Positions 34,470-43,921 of a stretch of 45,263 bases of DNA are shown piece by piece. The stretch's first letter is position 1. Each line of letters opens with the position of its first letter. Made by a program: the position numbers and the translations under genes. The notes under the pieces were generated by a model that saw only the letters and a program-made list of their open reading frames with translations, was not told the DNA's origin and did not search any database. Location of the stretch: contig NC_013224.1 in the NCBI RefSeq assembly GCF_000024325.1, positions 1-45,263 on the forward strand, written 5' to 3'. Source of the DNA: Desulfohalobium retbaense DSM 5692. GTDB lineage: Bacteria > Desulfobacterota > Desulfovibrionia > Desulfovibrionales > Desulfohalobiaceae.

Positions 34470-35090
34470 CGTTTTTCCTCAAACCTTTTTTGATGTTCAT
34501 TTCAAGTTTTAGCCAATCAGGTGTTTGGTTTAGCGTGATTGCAAAGACGCTGATTGGACAAACTTTTATGATAAAGGTTTGGCTCATAGGCAATTTTAGA
34601 TTATCGGTTAAATTTTTATTTGTCAATATACGTTATCTTGGCAATCGGGTCTGTTGTGTTTTGCATTAAGTCTCGGAACGTCTAGCGTTTATATAGTGTC
34701 CCAAATTCCTGTAACTTTTTCTGTGTGGATGGTCACGATACCTTGATAGACAATTTGCCCCTCGGTTTTCCCATTTCATTTATCAGTTTGCCCAGGGTTT
34801 CGGATCACCTGAAACCGTCTTAGCTTACCCCTTATCCCACCTTGTCTGACCAAAAATTAAAAGATTTTCTAAGCCTCATTTTTCTTGATGGACACCCCTT
34901 GTCCACCCCTCATTTTTATATCGCATATCTTTTTTTAAGATATACCATATAACCTTACCTGGACGTTCAAAAACAGGTTTTGGAGGGGCTAGTTGATTGA
35001 TTTTTTAGTTTCTGACCCCTCGAACGCCTACGTTACTGCCCGTTTTGTGCCACCCTTACACACAAAATGTGTGTAAAAGTGGCCCACACC
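34470..35090. other. No gene supported; short inverted repeats
   Basis: Inverted CCAATCAG/CTGATTGG and AAACTTTTAT/ATAAAGGTTT lie between 34512 and 34590. A short minus-strand ORF (34441-34626) is unsupported. Otherwise AT-rich and featureless, apart from the hairpin at 35056. Confidence 0.4.
35056..35076 (-). terminator. Hairpin after the coiled-coil gene
   Basis: Perfect 9-bp arms TTACACACA and TGTGTGTAA with a 3-base loop, flanked by CCAC and GTGG, 15 bases beyond the stop of the 35091 gene. No T-run on that strand. Confidence 0.4.
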
Positions 35091-35288
35091 CTATTTTGAG
35101 CCTTTCAACTTCTCCTGAGCTTGCCTCATGGCATGGTCGATCTTCGCGTTGATTTTCTGGTCGAGCGTATAGGTCAGCTTGTCGATTTGGGCTTCGACCT
35201 GGTTCAATCTCTGGGTCGTATGTTGCAGTTGAGCATTAGTGTCGCGTAATATTTTCTCAGAATCTGCTCTTGCTAAAAGCAAAGTCAT
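35091..35288 (-). CDS. Small coiled-coil protein
   Basis: 65 residues, almost wholly a predicted coiled coil (QHTTQRLNQVEAQIDKLTYT). No ribosome site is clear. It lies divergent from the primase-helicase genes across an AT-rich 350-bp region. Function unknown. Confidence 0.4.
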   Translation of the reverse strand: MTLLLARADSEKILRDTNAQLQHTTQRLNQVEAQIDKLTYTLDQKINAKIDHAMRQAQEKLKGSK

Positions 35289-35640
35289 TTAGGCGTGGCC
35301 TAGGGTCCCAAAAAAATCTACGGAGGGGGGTTAACAGGATAATTGGAAATATTGTATATTTTACACATTACCAAAAAAAAATTAAAAAAGAGAAGAAAAA
35401 ATTGGGTCAGCACAAATGACTGATGGGTTCAGATCAGCGCAAAAATTATTGGTTTTTTCATCTTAAAAAAATCTAGTCTGTTTGCACGTTAAGATTTTGT
35501 TTATCTCAATAGTAAATTATTTTACGGTCTATTATTTTTTTTATTTTTATTTTTTTTAATATTAAATTAAAACAAATAAATTTTAAATGCTATTATAAGT
35601 TATGTAATCGAAATAAAAATCTAAATAAAAAATTGCGCTT
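35289..35640. other. AT-rich intergenic region before the primase-helicase
   Basis: Bases 35340-35640 are strongly AT-rich with long T and A runs, suitable for a promoter or an unwinding element. No repeats comparable to the iterons are visible. Confidence 0.4.
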
Positions 35641-35877
35641 ATGACATTCTTTCTTATATTTAAATTTTCTAAACTTCACTACTTTTCATTAGCATCATCA
35701 TTGGATGTAACAAAGCGTAGCCTCAAACAAATCGACATTGCTACCGTTGTCTATGCTGACGGAAGCCTGTTCGCCCGTTGGCTGAACGACAAGCGGATTA
35801 TGCCGCAATCCGTCGAACACGAGGTCATGTATATTTTACGCCTCTTCAATGAGCATCAGAGGAAGGGGCTTCAGTGA
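35641..35877 (+). CDS. Small protein in an operon with the primase-helicase
   Basis: 78 residues. The second half (QIDIATVVYADGSLFARWLNDKRIMPQSVEHEV) looks like a short HTH-type fold. Its TGA overlaps the next ATG (TGATG), so it is coupled to the primase-helicase. The N-terminal 20 residues may not be translated; a later start is possible. It could regulate or load the replication protein. Confidence 0.5.
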   Translation: MTFFLIFKFSKLHYFSLASSLDVTKRSLKQIDIATVVYADGSLFARWLNDKRIMPQSVEHEVMYILRLFNEHQRKGLQ

Positions 35878-38800
35878 TGCGGGTTTCAGGCCTTGTCGTC
35901 CAATTCAAGACCGCCTATTCTTCCAAAAAAAAGAGTTGGCAGACGTTGTCCCTCGATAAAGCCGAACAATCTATCTTCGGTTCCGTGGGGATTGATAAGC
36001 TGGCCTCGGGGGAAGCCGGAGTATGGCTCACACCCCGAGCACACGACAGCGCCGGAGACACCTGGCACATGGCGTGGTGGGACGTGGAACACCCCGACGA
36101 ACACCACACCAGTATCGAGGCCAATACCCGTACCGCCCAGGACCTTTTCATCCAACTGGATGGACTCGGCCTGGCGCATGGACTGTCTGTCGTTTTATCC
36201 GGAAAGGGGTTCCGTTTCCTCTGGCCGTTTGTAATCCCATCTGACTACACCAAGGCCTACCGGGCCATGATTACCGACAAGGGCCAATGGGTAGGACTCG
36301 ATCCCTCGCCGCACATGGCTCCAAACCGGTGGTTCCGCTTTCTTGGGTACCGGGGGCACCGCAAGCAAGACACCAACCCCAAAGATCGCCATATCCACCT
36401 TTTGGAGCACCCTGCCCACCTCCTGGATCTCACAGAGACAACGTATCTGGAGTTAGTGCAAGGAAAACCGGATCCGGCCACATTTCGCCCTTGGATGCGG
36501 AGGCTTTTGCCCCACACCACAGAGCCGCCACCGGAATGGGTGGAGTTACTGAAAAAATACAACGACATTCTGCGGCTACGATCGCATATCGTGAAGCTGA
36601 ATTTCCCCAAGAAGCCGAAACCTAGAGGAGTGGACTGGGCGCAAATAGAAACCTTCCTTACCCAAAAGGGGATCCGTACCTGGGACATGCAGGACAACGG
36701 GGAAATCTTCTATCGCTTAACCGAATGCCCCATGTGTGGCCGGAGGGATGGTAATCCCTGGATGACGCAAGCCGGCCGGCTCAAATGCTTCCACGCAAAC
36801 ACCTGCCCGGCTGGAGAAGAACACACCGACCTGCAGGGGCAGACCTTCAAAAAAGGCTTGCCGCCGGAAAAGTGGGTCGAAGGATACCAGGAGATAGAAG
36901 TAAGCCCTCCCGTGCAAGAAGACCAACGGGAGAAGACGGACGTCAAAACCGCCAGAGAACGCATCCGGGACGCTCTGCGCTCTGACGAAGACGTATTGAT
37001 TCGGGCTGCCCCAGGGGTGGGCAAGACACACACCACCTTGGAAGAGATCCTGCCTCAATGCCGGGATCGACTCGTTTTGTTCACAGTTCCCAAAGGGGAG
37101 AACGTCGCCGAGATATACGAAAAGGCATTGAGCCTGGCGCCGGAAGGCGTTGAAATCCGCAAGATCAGGGGACGCAGGCGAGAAGAAAACGGTTCAGGAA
37201 CTTTGGATTTCAACCCTCCACCGGAGGGGATCTGCTACAACATGGACTATGTAGAAGAAGTGGCCAATTGGGGCTACTCTCCAGGGTTGATTTGCTGCAC
37301 CGGGTGCGAGCACCAAAAAAATTGCCCCTACCAGGAACAATTCAAGTCCCTCCCGAAAACCGGACTTGTCATTGCAGCGCATGAAAGCGCTGTTTCCCTG
37401 CCTAAAAAACGCCATTTTGATCTCTGGGTAATCGATGAAAACCCTGTGGCGTCTCTTCTTCAAACCAAGACCGTTTCGCCCGGGGCTCTTTCACAAATCA
37501 GGGCCAAACTACCCCGGAGGTCTGAATTGCCTTTGGATACAATCAAGGCTCAGGGCGAAGGCCTCTTGAAGTATCTCGCAGGAAACCAACACGAAGGCCG
37601 GATCTATGCCACTACGCCGCCAGCCGAATGGAAGAACACGGAAAGTGTCTGGGAGCTCGGAGGAATCGAAAGCCATAAAACACCGTTTGCCGAAGATTTG
37701 AGCTGCTTCGACCAACTCGAAGAAGAAAACCTCAAGCAGTGGCAGAAGCGGCTGTACTACAGCGAAAAGGTAAATTTTACCGCTTTGGAATGGCTCTGGA
37801 CCGCCACAGGACAACAGGCAGGGGTGGCCTATATCAAGGCCCGGGCAGACCGGAAGCACCCCATTTCCTATGTCCTGCACCAAACCAAAGCCCCAGGCAT
37901 GAGGCGGGCAAACCAGGATGGCAGCGAAACCAAAACCCGAATCGTGGCTCTGGACGGGACCGGCAACAAACAAGAACTGGAAGCGCTCTTCCCAAATCGT
38001 TCCTTTGCCGAGGTGTCGGCTGATGTGGATCTTCCGGGCCGCAGGGTCCACCTTGAATACAACCTGAGCAAAACCACAGTCTGTGGGGCAGAGAAGTACA
38101 AAAAAACCCCGATGGCGCCGCAGCACGTCAAAGCCAAGCTCAAAGAGGGGCTCAAATGCCTTCGTACCGAGGAAAAGCGTGTGCTGTTGGTGACGTTCAA
38201 GGACGCCAAGGAAACAGTGTTGCGGGCAGCGCAGAACCTCGATCCAGGTCGCACCTTTGAGGTGACACATTTTTGGGGCAACCGGGGGCTGAACTGCTTC
38301 CAGGAATGCGACGCCGTTATCTGCTTCGGCTCCCCTCGGGTGGCACCGCACAGCGTCAAAGACATGGCCTCCAGTCTGTTCGACGATACGGAGCAGCAGA
38401 AGGCCTGGACCGAACAACAGGGGCACCGGGACGTGGTGCAGTCCATTCACCGGATCCGGCCAATTTACTCCAGAAAGTCCGTGATCGTGATGGGCGATTT
38501 TTGGCCGGAGCAGTTAGGGACACCACAATTCCGGATTCGGGCTTATCAAAAGAATGGCGCCTTTGACCTGGCCTTGGAACGGCTCAAGCTCGTAGCGCAG
38601 ACCTACGGCTTTGTGACCCGGGAGCTTGCCTGTTTACACGGGGTGTTCTGCCGGGTGGATACCCAGAGCATAGCTAAGTGGATGGAACTCCAGAAGCGCT
38701 TCCGGGAAAAGCTCGAAGAAAGTCCATCTGAATTTGTGTTCTTTCCTATAAATATATTTCTTATAGGAAACCACACAAATAAAAATGGACTTTTGGACCC

Positions 38801-39185
38801 GATCAAGCTGAAGGACACTCACGCTTGGAATGACCTGGTGTCAGCCCTCGAGCTTGAGCTTGGCTTTCCGTCTCTGACTGAGCGGCAAAGTACTGGGGCA
38901 GGAAGACCGAGCCGTGGAGTGGGGACTGTCAGCGCTGCACGGCGGTTTTACCACGCTCTGGGTGTGGTCGTTTTTGATGAATCCCTCTGGTCCGGCCAGG
39001 AGCATTTTTTCGAGATCCCCGTAGGGAAACTCAAAAGGCGGGTGCTGCCCGGGCAGGGCCTTTTTGAAGCGCGGAGGGCCAAGTCCGTACTGTTGGGATT
39101 CACCTCAGAAATCCGACACCGGCAACAAAAGCCACCGATAGAGGTTTTCAGAGATCAACAGTCGTCCTTGGCAGCTGTGGTGTAA
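35877..39185 (+). CDS. Primase-helicase replication protein (AEP-like plus DinG/XPD-like)
   Basis: 1102 residues. The N-terminus resembles an archaeo-eukaryotic primase: WWDVEHPDE (metal-binding acids), VVLSGKGFRFLW, APNRWFRFLGYRGHRK. Residues ~282-312 are a zinc finger (CPMCGRRD ... CFHANTCPAG). The helicase part has Walker A RAAPGVGKTHTT (~375), a Cys cluster ICCTGCEHQKNCPYQEQ that recalls the Fe-S domain of XPD/DinG, Walker B WVIDENP (~515; DEN not DEAH) and a motif-VI-like SIHRIRPIYSRKS. It would prime and unwind at the plasmid origin. Starts at ATG 35877; GC-rich, unlike its neighbours. Confidence 0.75.
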   Translation: MRVSGLVVQFKTAYSSKKKSWQTLSLDKAEQSIFGSVGIDKLASGEAGVWLTPRAHDSAGDTWHMAWWDVEHPDEHHTSIEANTRTAQDLFIQLDGLGLAHGLSVVLSGKGFRFLWPFVIPSDYTKAYRAMITDKGQWVGLDPSPHMAPNRWFRFLGYRGHRKQDTNPKDRHIHLLEHPAHLLDLTETTYLELVQGKPDPATFRPWMRRLLPHTTEPPPEWVELLKKYNDILRLRSHIVKLNFPKKPKPRGVDWAQIETFLTQKGIRTWDMQDNGEIFYRLTECPMCGRRDGNPWMTQAGRLKCFHANTCPAGEEHTDLQGQTFKKGLPPEKWVEGYQEIEVSPPVQEDQREKTDVKTARERIRDALRSDEDVLIRAAPGVGKTHTTLEEILPQCRDRLVLFTVPKGENVAEIYEKALSLAPEGVEIRKIRGRRREENGSGTLDFNPPPEGICYNMDYVEEVANWGYSPGLICCTGCEHQKNCPYQEQFKSLPKTGLVIAAHESAVSLPKKRHFDLWVIDENPVASLLQTKTVSPGALSQIRAKLPRRSELPLDTIKAQGEGLLKYLAGNQHEGRIYATTPPAEWKNTESVWELGGIESHKTPFAEDLSCFDQLEEENLKQWQKRLYYSEKVNFTALEWLWTATGQQAGVAYIKARADRKHPISYVLHQTKAPGMRRANQDGSETKTRIVALDGTGNKQELEALFPNRSFAEVSADVDLPGRRVHLEYNLSKTTVCGAEKYKKTPMAPQHVKAKLKEGLKCLRTEEKRVLLVTFKDAKETVLRAAQNLDPGRTFEVTHFWGNRGLNCFQECDAVICFGSPRVAPHSVKDMASSLFDDTEQQKAWTEQQGHRDVVQSIHRIRPIYSRKSVIVMGDFWPEQLGTPQFRIRAYQKNGAFDLALERLKLVAQTYGFVTRELACLHGVFCRVDTQSIAKWMELQKRFREKLEESPSEFVFFPINIFLIGNHTNKNGLLDPIKLKDTHAWNDLVSALELELGFPSLTERQSTGAGRPSRGVGTVSAARRFYHALGVVVFDESLWSGQEHFFEIPVGKLKRRVLPGQGLFEARRAKSVLLGFTSEIRHRQQKPPIEVFRDQQSSLAAVV

Positions 39186-39294
39186 GTCGGCTGGAGTTTC
39201 ATTGTTTTGGGGATTCAGTTTGCAGTCTTTAAAGACTACAAACTGAAAAAAAAAAACGGCGCCGAATCAAGGCATCGCTTCCCATTCCATGGGT
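39186..39294. other. Short spacer after the primase-helicase gene
   Basis: Contains an inverted pair TTTGCAGTCTTTAAAG / CTACAAACTGAAAA that may fold, followed by an A-run; probable terminator of the operon. Confidence 0.35.
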
Positions 39295-39520
39295 GAGAGG
39301 GGGCAGATCAAATCCGGGAAGGCAGAAGTTCGACCTATTAAACGTGGGAGCGCTAGAAAACGCCTCAGCAGCCTCCGTAAGAGCTTCGGTCAAAAAGTGC
39401 CACCAAGCCCCCCCTCCTCAAAGTTTACGGAGCCCATGAGTGCGTTTGATTCTCACTATCTTTTGGGATTGAGTGCCACAACATACCGCCGGGATGGATT
39501 GCCCCAGCTCCTTTCCCCTG
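39295..39520 (+). pseudogene. Relic of the SF2 helicase (central part)
   Basis: The frames read IKSGKAEVRP, SARKRLSSLRKSFGQ and FDSHYLLGLSATTYRRDGLPQL, matching KAEVRP...RKRLDSLPESFG and FMLGLSATAYRRDGLTRL of the helicase at 5198, with the segment around Walker B damaged. It lies right after the primase-helicase, so helicase copies flank the duplicated parts of the plasmid. Confidence 0.8.
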
Positions 39521-39592
39521 TCCCACTTGCTTTTTATTCCACGCACCGGAAGAGCACCTCAACGAGGCCAAGTTAATTCTGGCCAAGCGTAA

Positions 39593-39630
39593 AATAGGGG
39601 GCCAGGGCAAAATTGCCCTGGCCCCCTATT
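39593..39630. terminator. Strong 18-bp perfect hairpin
   Basis: Arms 39593-39610 and 39613-39630 are exactly complementary (AATAGGGGGCC at the outer edge), with an AA loop, followed by AATATTTATTTT on the plus strand. Fits a rho-independent terminator. Confidence 0.75.
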
Positions 39631-40213
39631 AATATTTATTTTCCAGTTACTTAATTTGGATTGTCCAGCAGTCAAAGATGAAAACTTAGGCCTGAATAAA
39701 CGCTATGGGCAAACGGAAACTTCAAGCACATAACACCCTGAAAAAACGTGTTTTTTTCACATAAAATCTTAAAAATAAAAAAATCATTGACTTTTTAAAG
39801 ATAGTATGATATGTTTCTTGCCAATGGCCAATTATTTTCTTGTGAAAGCTCTTATAAACGGAAGCTTAGACCGATTTATAGCATATTAAAAAAAGGGGTC
39901 AAGAGTTTTTTGAAAATTTTTTACCAACTGAGTTGAAATCAAAAAATGCAAAGAAAATATACCAAACATAAAAATCCTCCAAAGATCAAACAAGATATGA
40001 ATATAAGATTCAGTATTCCAAAAAAATAGAAGAATTACTTTTTCAGATAGGCTTTTTTATATTTTAACAGTGGGATCAATAAACATAATTAGCTAAACAT
40101 AAAAAGCCTAAAGCAATCTTTGGTGGAACAATGGTTTAGCTAAGAAATGTTGACTGTTCATTCAATCAGCTAATAAGGTAAGAAATTAATTTAATTGTAA
40201 AAAGGGGGCATTT
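39631..40213. other. AT-rich region, no gene seen
   Basis: Long A and T runs from 39740 to 40190. It probably carries the promoter of the 40214-44275 cluster. No ORF is supported. Confidence 0.4.
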
Positions 40214-40417
40214 ATGTACAGACATACCGAAGGTTCTTTTTTCCGGGCTGATGATAACGATGTTATTGACATGGTTTTTGATAACCAAAAAGGGGCTTGG
40301 GTTGTAGATGAAACCCAGAGCATAGAAAGCACGCATAAAAAAGAATTTAGATATGAAAAAAAATATCCAGTAATGTTAATGACAAGAGTTGAAGAAAATT
40401 TTTGGATCTATATTTAA
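40214..40417 (+). CDS. Small hypothetical protein heading the VirD4-like cluster
   Basis: 67 residues after AAAAAGGGGGCATTT. It is acidic in the first half (DDNDVIDMVFDNQKG) and basic later. No family recognised. It is 26 bases upstream of the ATPase gene and likely in its operon. Confidence 0.6.
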   Translation: MYRHTEGSFFRADDNDVIDMVFDNQKGAWVVDETQSIESTHKKEFRYEKKYPVMLMTRVEENFWIYI

Positions 40418-40443
40418 TAAACTTATTGTTTAGGAGATTATCT

Positions 40444-41844
40444 ATGTCAGAAATAGGATTCTTAAGAAATGTGAAGAAAAGTTCTGAACAAAAGATCAAT
40501 ACAAGAAATAATCAAAAAGATATATTTAGTTTCGACTCTGGACAAAAAATAACCCTTGAAGAGGCAAATCACAATTGCCTAGTTCTAGGAGCTACTGGAA
40601 CTGGCAAAACGTCCTCTTTTGTATCTCCAAAATTATATAACTTAATAAAAAAAGGTTACGGTGGTCTAATTTTTGACGTTAAGAATAATTTCACGAAAGA
40701 CATTCAATCGATGGCTAATATGTGCGGTCGAGAAGCTGATATAATAGAAGTAGGTAGCCATAACACAGCAACTCCAATAAATTTTTTATTAGGTTTAGAC
40801 CTTGAATCTATGCTGCAAAGCTTAGAAGACATAATCGCAGGCAGCATACCAGCTAGCGGTAACTGGGAATTTATACAAATGGGCATTAACAATGTTAAAC
40901 AAATTGCAAAAGTTTTATACTATTTCAAAAAAAACAAACCAGATGAACGATCAATTTTACCAAACTTAGATTTAATAGTTAATATGCTAAACAATGAGTT
41001 ACTGGCAACTCAAATTTTTACACACTGGAAAGAAAATATAAACACCTCAGATCGTGACCAAGTAAGATTAAAAGATGAAATTGAAAACGACATATTTAAT
41101 TTTATGATGCCTCCTGAGAATACAGGTTCGAGAAATTCAACCGATTGGTACAAACAAACTACCTGGCGACTTTCAGTGCCGCGAAAGGTCCTTGGTGAAT
41201 TCAGCAATGGAATTTTAAAGAAAAAACTATCTTCAAAATTAAACAAAACATTAAATTTTGAAGAATTAGTCCTAAAACAAAATAAAATAGTGATTATAAG
41301 ATTCTCTGCAATTAGCGGAACTCCAGGGGTAAGATTCTCCAAAATGGCAAAAGAAGAGTTTTATAAAACAATATACCGCAGATTTGAACTACAAAAAGAA
41401 ACAAAAATACAATATGTTTTTAATATCATGGATGAATTCCAAGATATAGTTAACCTGGACGAAAATTCACTTTTTGATGACTTCACGTGGGTGTCCAAGT
41501 CAAGAGAGTTCAAAGTCATAAACATAGCAGCGACGCAAAGCATGTCTAGTCTTTACAAGCTTGATTATAAAGAAAGAGTTTATGGAATGCTAAATAACTT
41601 TGGCATAAAAATCTTCATGCAGAATGACGACCCAAATACAATAGCATGGATTGAACAATGTTATAGAAAAAATTATAATTTAACTGAATTAGGCCCTGCA
41701 GAGGCCTTGCTGATTAAGAAAAAGATGCCTGAACGAAAAATTCAAATTGGTATAGATTCTGCTCAAAAAAGCCATGATAAGCTGCAGGACATACTAAGGA
41801 ATAGCAGTGAATTTTGCAAAAATGAAAATAGGATTACTATATGA
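40444..41844 (+). CDS. VirD4/TraD/TraG-like P-loop ATPase
   Basis: ATG 40444 is preferred (TAGGAGATTATCT upstream), giving 466 residues. Walker A is VLGATGTGKTSS (residues ~48-58), Walker B NIMDEFQDIV (~326), with the type IV coupling protein arrangement (YGGLIFDVKNN, then a helical all-alpha region). It has no clear N-terminal membrane span and is shorter than typical TraD. It probably pumps DNA or protein; a coupling role in mobilisation is inferred, but no relaxase or mating-pair genes are visible. It ends in an ATGA overlap with the next gene. Confidence 0.75.
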   Translation: MSEIGFLRNVKKSSEQKINTRNNQKDIFSFDSGQKITLEEANHNCLVLGATGTGKTSSFVSPKLYNLIKKGYGGLIFDVKNNFTKDIQSMANMCGREADIIEVGSHNTATPINFLLGLDLESMLQSLEDIIAGSIPASGNWEFIQMGINNVKQIAKVLYYFKKNKPDERSILPNLDLIVNMLNNELLATQIFTHWKENINTSDRDQVRLKDEIENDIFNFMMPPENTGSRNSTDWYKQTTWRLSVPRKVLGEFSNGILKKKLSSKLNKTLNFEELVLKQNKIVIIRFSAISGTPGVRFSKMAKEEFYKTIYRRFELQKETKIQYVFNIMDEFQDIVNLDENSLFDDFTWVSKSREFKVINIAATQSMSSLYKLDYKERVYGMLNNFGIKIFMQNDDPNTIAWIEQCYRKNYNLTELGPAEALLIKKKMPERKIQIGIDSAQKSHDKLQDILRNSSEFCKNENRITI

Positions 41845-42299
41845 ACTCATTTAATTTTTATTTATCAATCACTATTGTATTATTACTTCTATTGCCACAA
41901 CCTACTTATTCTAAACAAGCACCTCAAGATAATATCGAATGGACTAGAAATAATGTTGAGAAATTAGAAACCTTCCAAAAATTTAAAAACATGAAATTAG
42001 AAAAGGTTATTAACGCCAGAGTAGATCTGGCGCTTGAATTATTTAATATCTATAGAGAAGTTTTTAAAATAAAACCAGATATGCGAATTAAGATAAGAAA
42101 TTACAACATAATCCTTAATAAATCCATTGACCTTATGAACCTTACAGAGGTTAATTTACATGCAACCCAGTCTGCAAAAGAACAATTCGTTAAAGAATTT
42201 ACTAAAATCGCTCAGCAAATAGACAGAAGTTACTTAAGCAAAATAAAAAAAGCTATGGCACTCGACTACATTCTATTTAAAAAATTATATGTATACTAA
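41841..42299 (+). CDS. Secreted helical protein
   Basis: 152 residues with a signal peptide (residues 7-22 hydrophobic, cleavage near TYSKQA). The mature part is helical and basic. The start overlaps the ATPase stop (ATGA), so it is translated with it and could assist it in the envelope. No family recognised. Confidence 0.6.
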   Translation: MNSFNFYLSITIVLLLLLPQPTYSKQAPQDNIEWTRNNVEKLETFQKFKNMKLEKVINARVDLALELFNIYREVFKIKPDMRIKIRNYNIILNKSIDLMNLTEVNLHATQSAKEQFVKEFTKIAQQIDRSYLSKIKKAMALDYILFKKLYVY

Positions 42300-42388
42300 T
42301 ATTCTTTTTTCCCACGTTTATAAAAGTAGTAAAGATAAAAAACTTTATTTCAATATGTAAATGAATAATAAATAACTAAGGGCAACAT

Positions 42389-43027
42389 ATGTTACTATTC
42401 TATGCAGATGCTCATGGCAACTTTGAGGAATTGATTAGCGTTGCTCGAAAATATCATTCCGAAATAAAGGGTATTTTTTTATTAGGAGACCAATCGCCAG
42501 GTCAACCTTTAGATCAAGAATTGAAAGCCCTAGGGTCAGGTATTATAGCCAAAACATATTTCATACTTGGAAATCATGATTTAGAATCAAAAAAATATAT
42601 CGAGAATCATTTTTGCATTTGGCAAAACTACCTAAATAAACGAACAATCGACATAGATGGTATCTGTATAGGTGGCTTTTCAAGTACATATTCAGAAAAA
42701 TCAATTTTTTTTTCAAATAACAACAAAACAAAATATACTATTGATACTTTAAAATCTAAAGAGCCACTTTGCTGTGAATGTTTATCTGGGTTTTCTAATA
42801 TGTCTTTAGATATACTAATTACCCATGAAGCCCCAAGTAACCATCCAGAGGGTTGTTATAAAATTGACGAAGCGGCACGACTTAGTCAATCGTCTATCAT
42901 TATTCATGGACATCATCATGAAGATTATGAATCTTCATTGCCATTTGGTACACGAATCATCGGCCTTGGAAGGCAACAAGTGCTGTACTTCACAGCTGAT
43001 ATGCTTACTAATAATTTCTACTTTTAA
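42389..43027 (+). CDS. Metallophosphoesterase
   Basis: 212 residues with the calcineurin-type metal-site motifs in order: YADAHGN (D-x-H), LLGDQS (GD), YFILGNHDLE (GNHD), DILITHEAP (H) and IIIHGHHHEDY (GHxH). It would dephosphorylate a nucleotide, RNA or protein substrate. It sits between a secreted protein and a ParA-like protein; a signalling or RNA-repair role is possible but unproved. RBS: AACTAAGGGCAAC. Confidence 0.85.
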   Translation: MLLFYADAHGNFEELISVARKYHSEIKGIFLLGDQSPGQPLDQELKALGSGIIAKTYFILGNHDLESKKYIENHFCIWQNYLNKRTIDIDGICIGGFSSTYSEKSIFFSNNNKTKYTIDTLKSKEPLCCECLSGFSNMSLDILITHEAPSNHPEGCYKIDEAARLSQSSIIIHGHHHEDYESSLPFGTRIIGLGRQQVLYFTADMLTNNFYF

Positions 43028-43138
43028 CTTTTATTAATTTATGTGCCGACTGTTCTATTTTACTATATTTGCATATGATACAGCCTAATAAATATAAACA
43101 CTACCCGATGAAAATCTAGATCAAAAAAAGGAAAGGAC

Positions 43139-43897
43139 ATGGCAAAAAAAATTGCGCTAGTTGGTTTTGGAGATGCCCCCGGTACAACGACAAATATTTG
43201 TCACACAGCATATGTCTTATCTGTCAAAATGGGATACAAGACGCTGGTTGTTGATTGTGATCCAAAATGCGATGCCACTTTATTTTTGGACAAGACATAC
43301 GATAGCAACGCTAGGAATAACATCTTTGGATATTTAATGAGTGATTTTTCTCATAATGAGTGCATAGCAAAAACTAACTATAAGAACCTGGATGTTTTAC
43401 CCGGAAGCTACATGGTCTCAACAATTCGAGAAAGCGGCCGCTACAATTTTAATGTTTCAAATTTCGAAGATAACTATGATATAATTCTTTTTGACACATC
43501 TGAAAAAACACATCCTCAAAATGAGGTTTTTCTGCGAGATACAGACTATTACATTGCAATTGCTAGACCTGAAATGGATTTTTTTATTCTAGAGACTATT
43601 GAGGATTTTCAAATTGATGGGTATATGTTTTTCGACAAGTCTCAATTTGCCGGTATACTTTTCAGTCGAGTTTTGCAACCAGAAGAATTTTGTAAAATGT
43701 ATAGAAAAAAAGTTTGTGATTTTTTTGACGGGATTGCGACATACCCTTTTTGGGATAGCATAATTCAAGAAAATATCAGTGCCATTTCTTCTTTTAGAGA
43801 CCACACCTTGCTATTTGATAGAACAAACTCTGTACGCCTCACCCGAAACTATTACAGAGCAGCGAATGAAATTTCTGAAAAAATAGTCAATCTTTAA
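43139..43897 (+). CDS. ParA-like protein without P-loop lysines
   Basis: 252 residues with the ParA/MinD fold: the N-terminal loop reads GFGDAPGTTTN where ParA has KGGVGKTT, so both lysines are gone; VVDCDPKCDATLF (Walker A' region) and YDIILFDTSE (Walker B) are kept. It should bind nucleotide poorly or not at all. A pseudo-ATPase scaffold or dominant partner of the true ParAs is a hypothesis. RBS: AAAGGAAAGG. Confidence 0.75.
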   Translation: MAKKIALVGFGDAPGTTTNICHTAYVLSVKMGYKTLVVDCDPKCDATLFLDKTYDSNARNNIFGYLMSDFSHNECIAKTNYKNLDVLPGSYMVSTIRESGRYNFNVSNFEDNYDIILFDTSEKTHPQNEVFLRDTDYYIAIARPEMDFFILETIEDFQIDGYMFFDKSQFAGILFSRVLQPEEFCKMYRKKVCDFFDGIATYPFWDSIIQENISAISSFRDHTLLFDRTNSVRLTRNYYRAANEISEKIVNL

Positions 43898-43921
43898 AAT
43901 TACATATAAATGGAGGCATAT

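Noticed and set aside
34441-34626. 61-residue ORF upstream of the membrane protein
   Set aside because: Overlaps its start region without a ribosome site; composition typical of chance AT-rich ORFs.
37509-38450. Long minus-strand ORF of 313 residues
   Set aside because: It is the antisense shadow of the GC-rich primase-helicase gene and has no motif of its own.
40444-41844. Conjugation module with oriT
   Set aside because: Only a coupling-protein-like ATPase is visible; no relaxase motif or T4SS gene was found in the window, so I did not call it conjugative.
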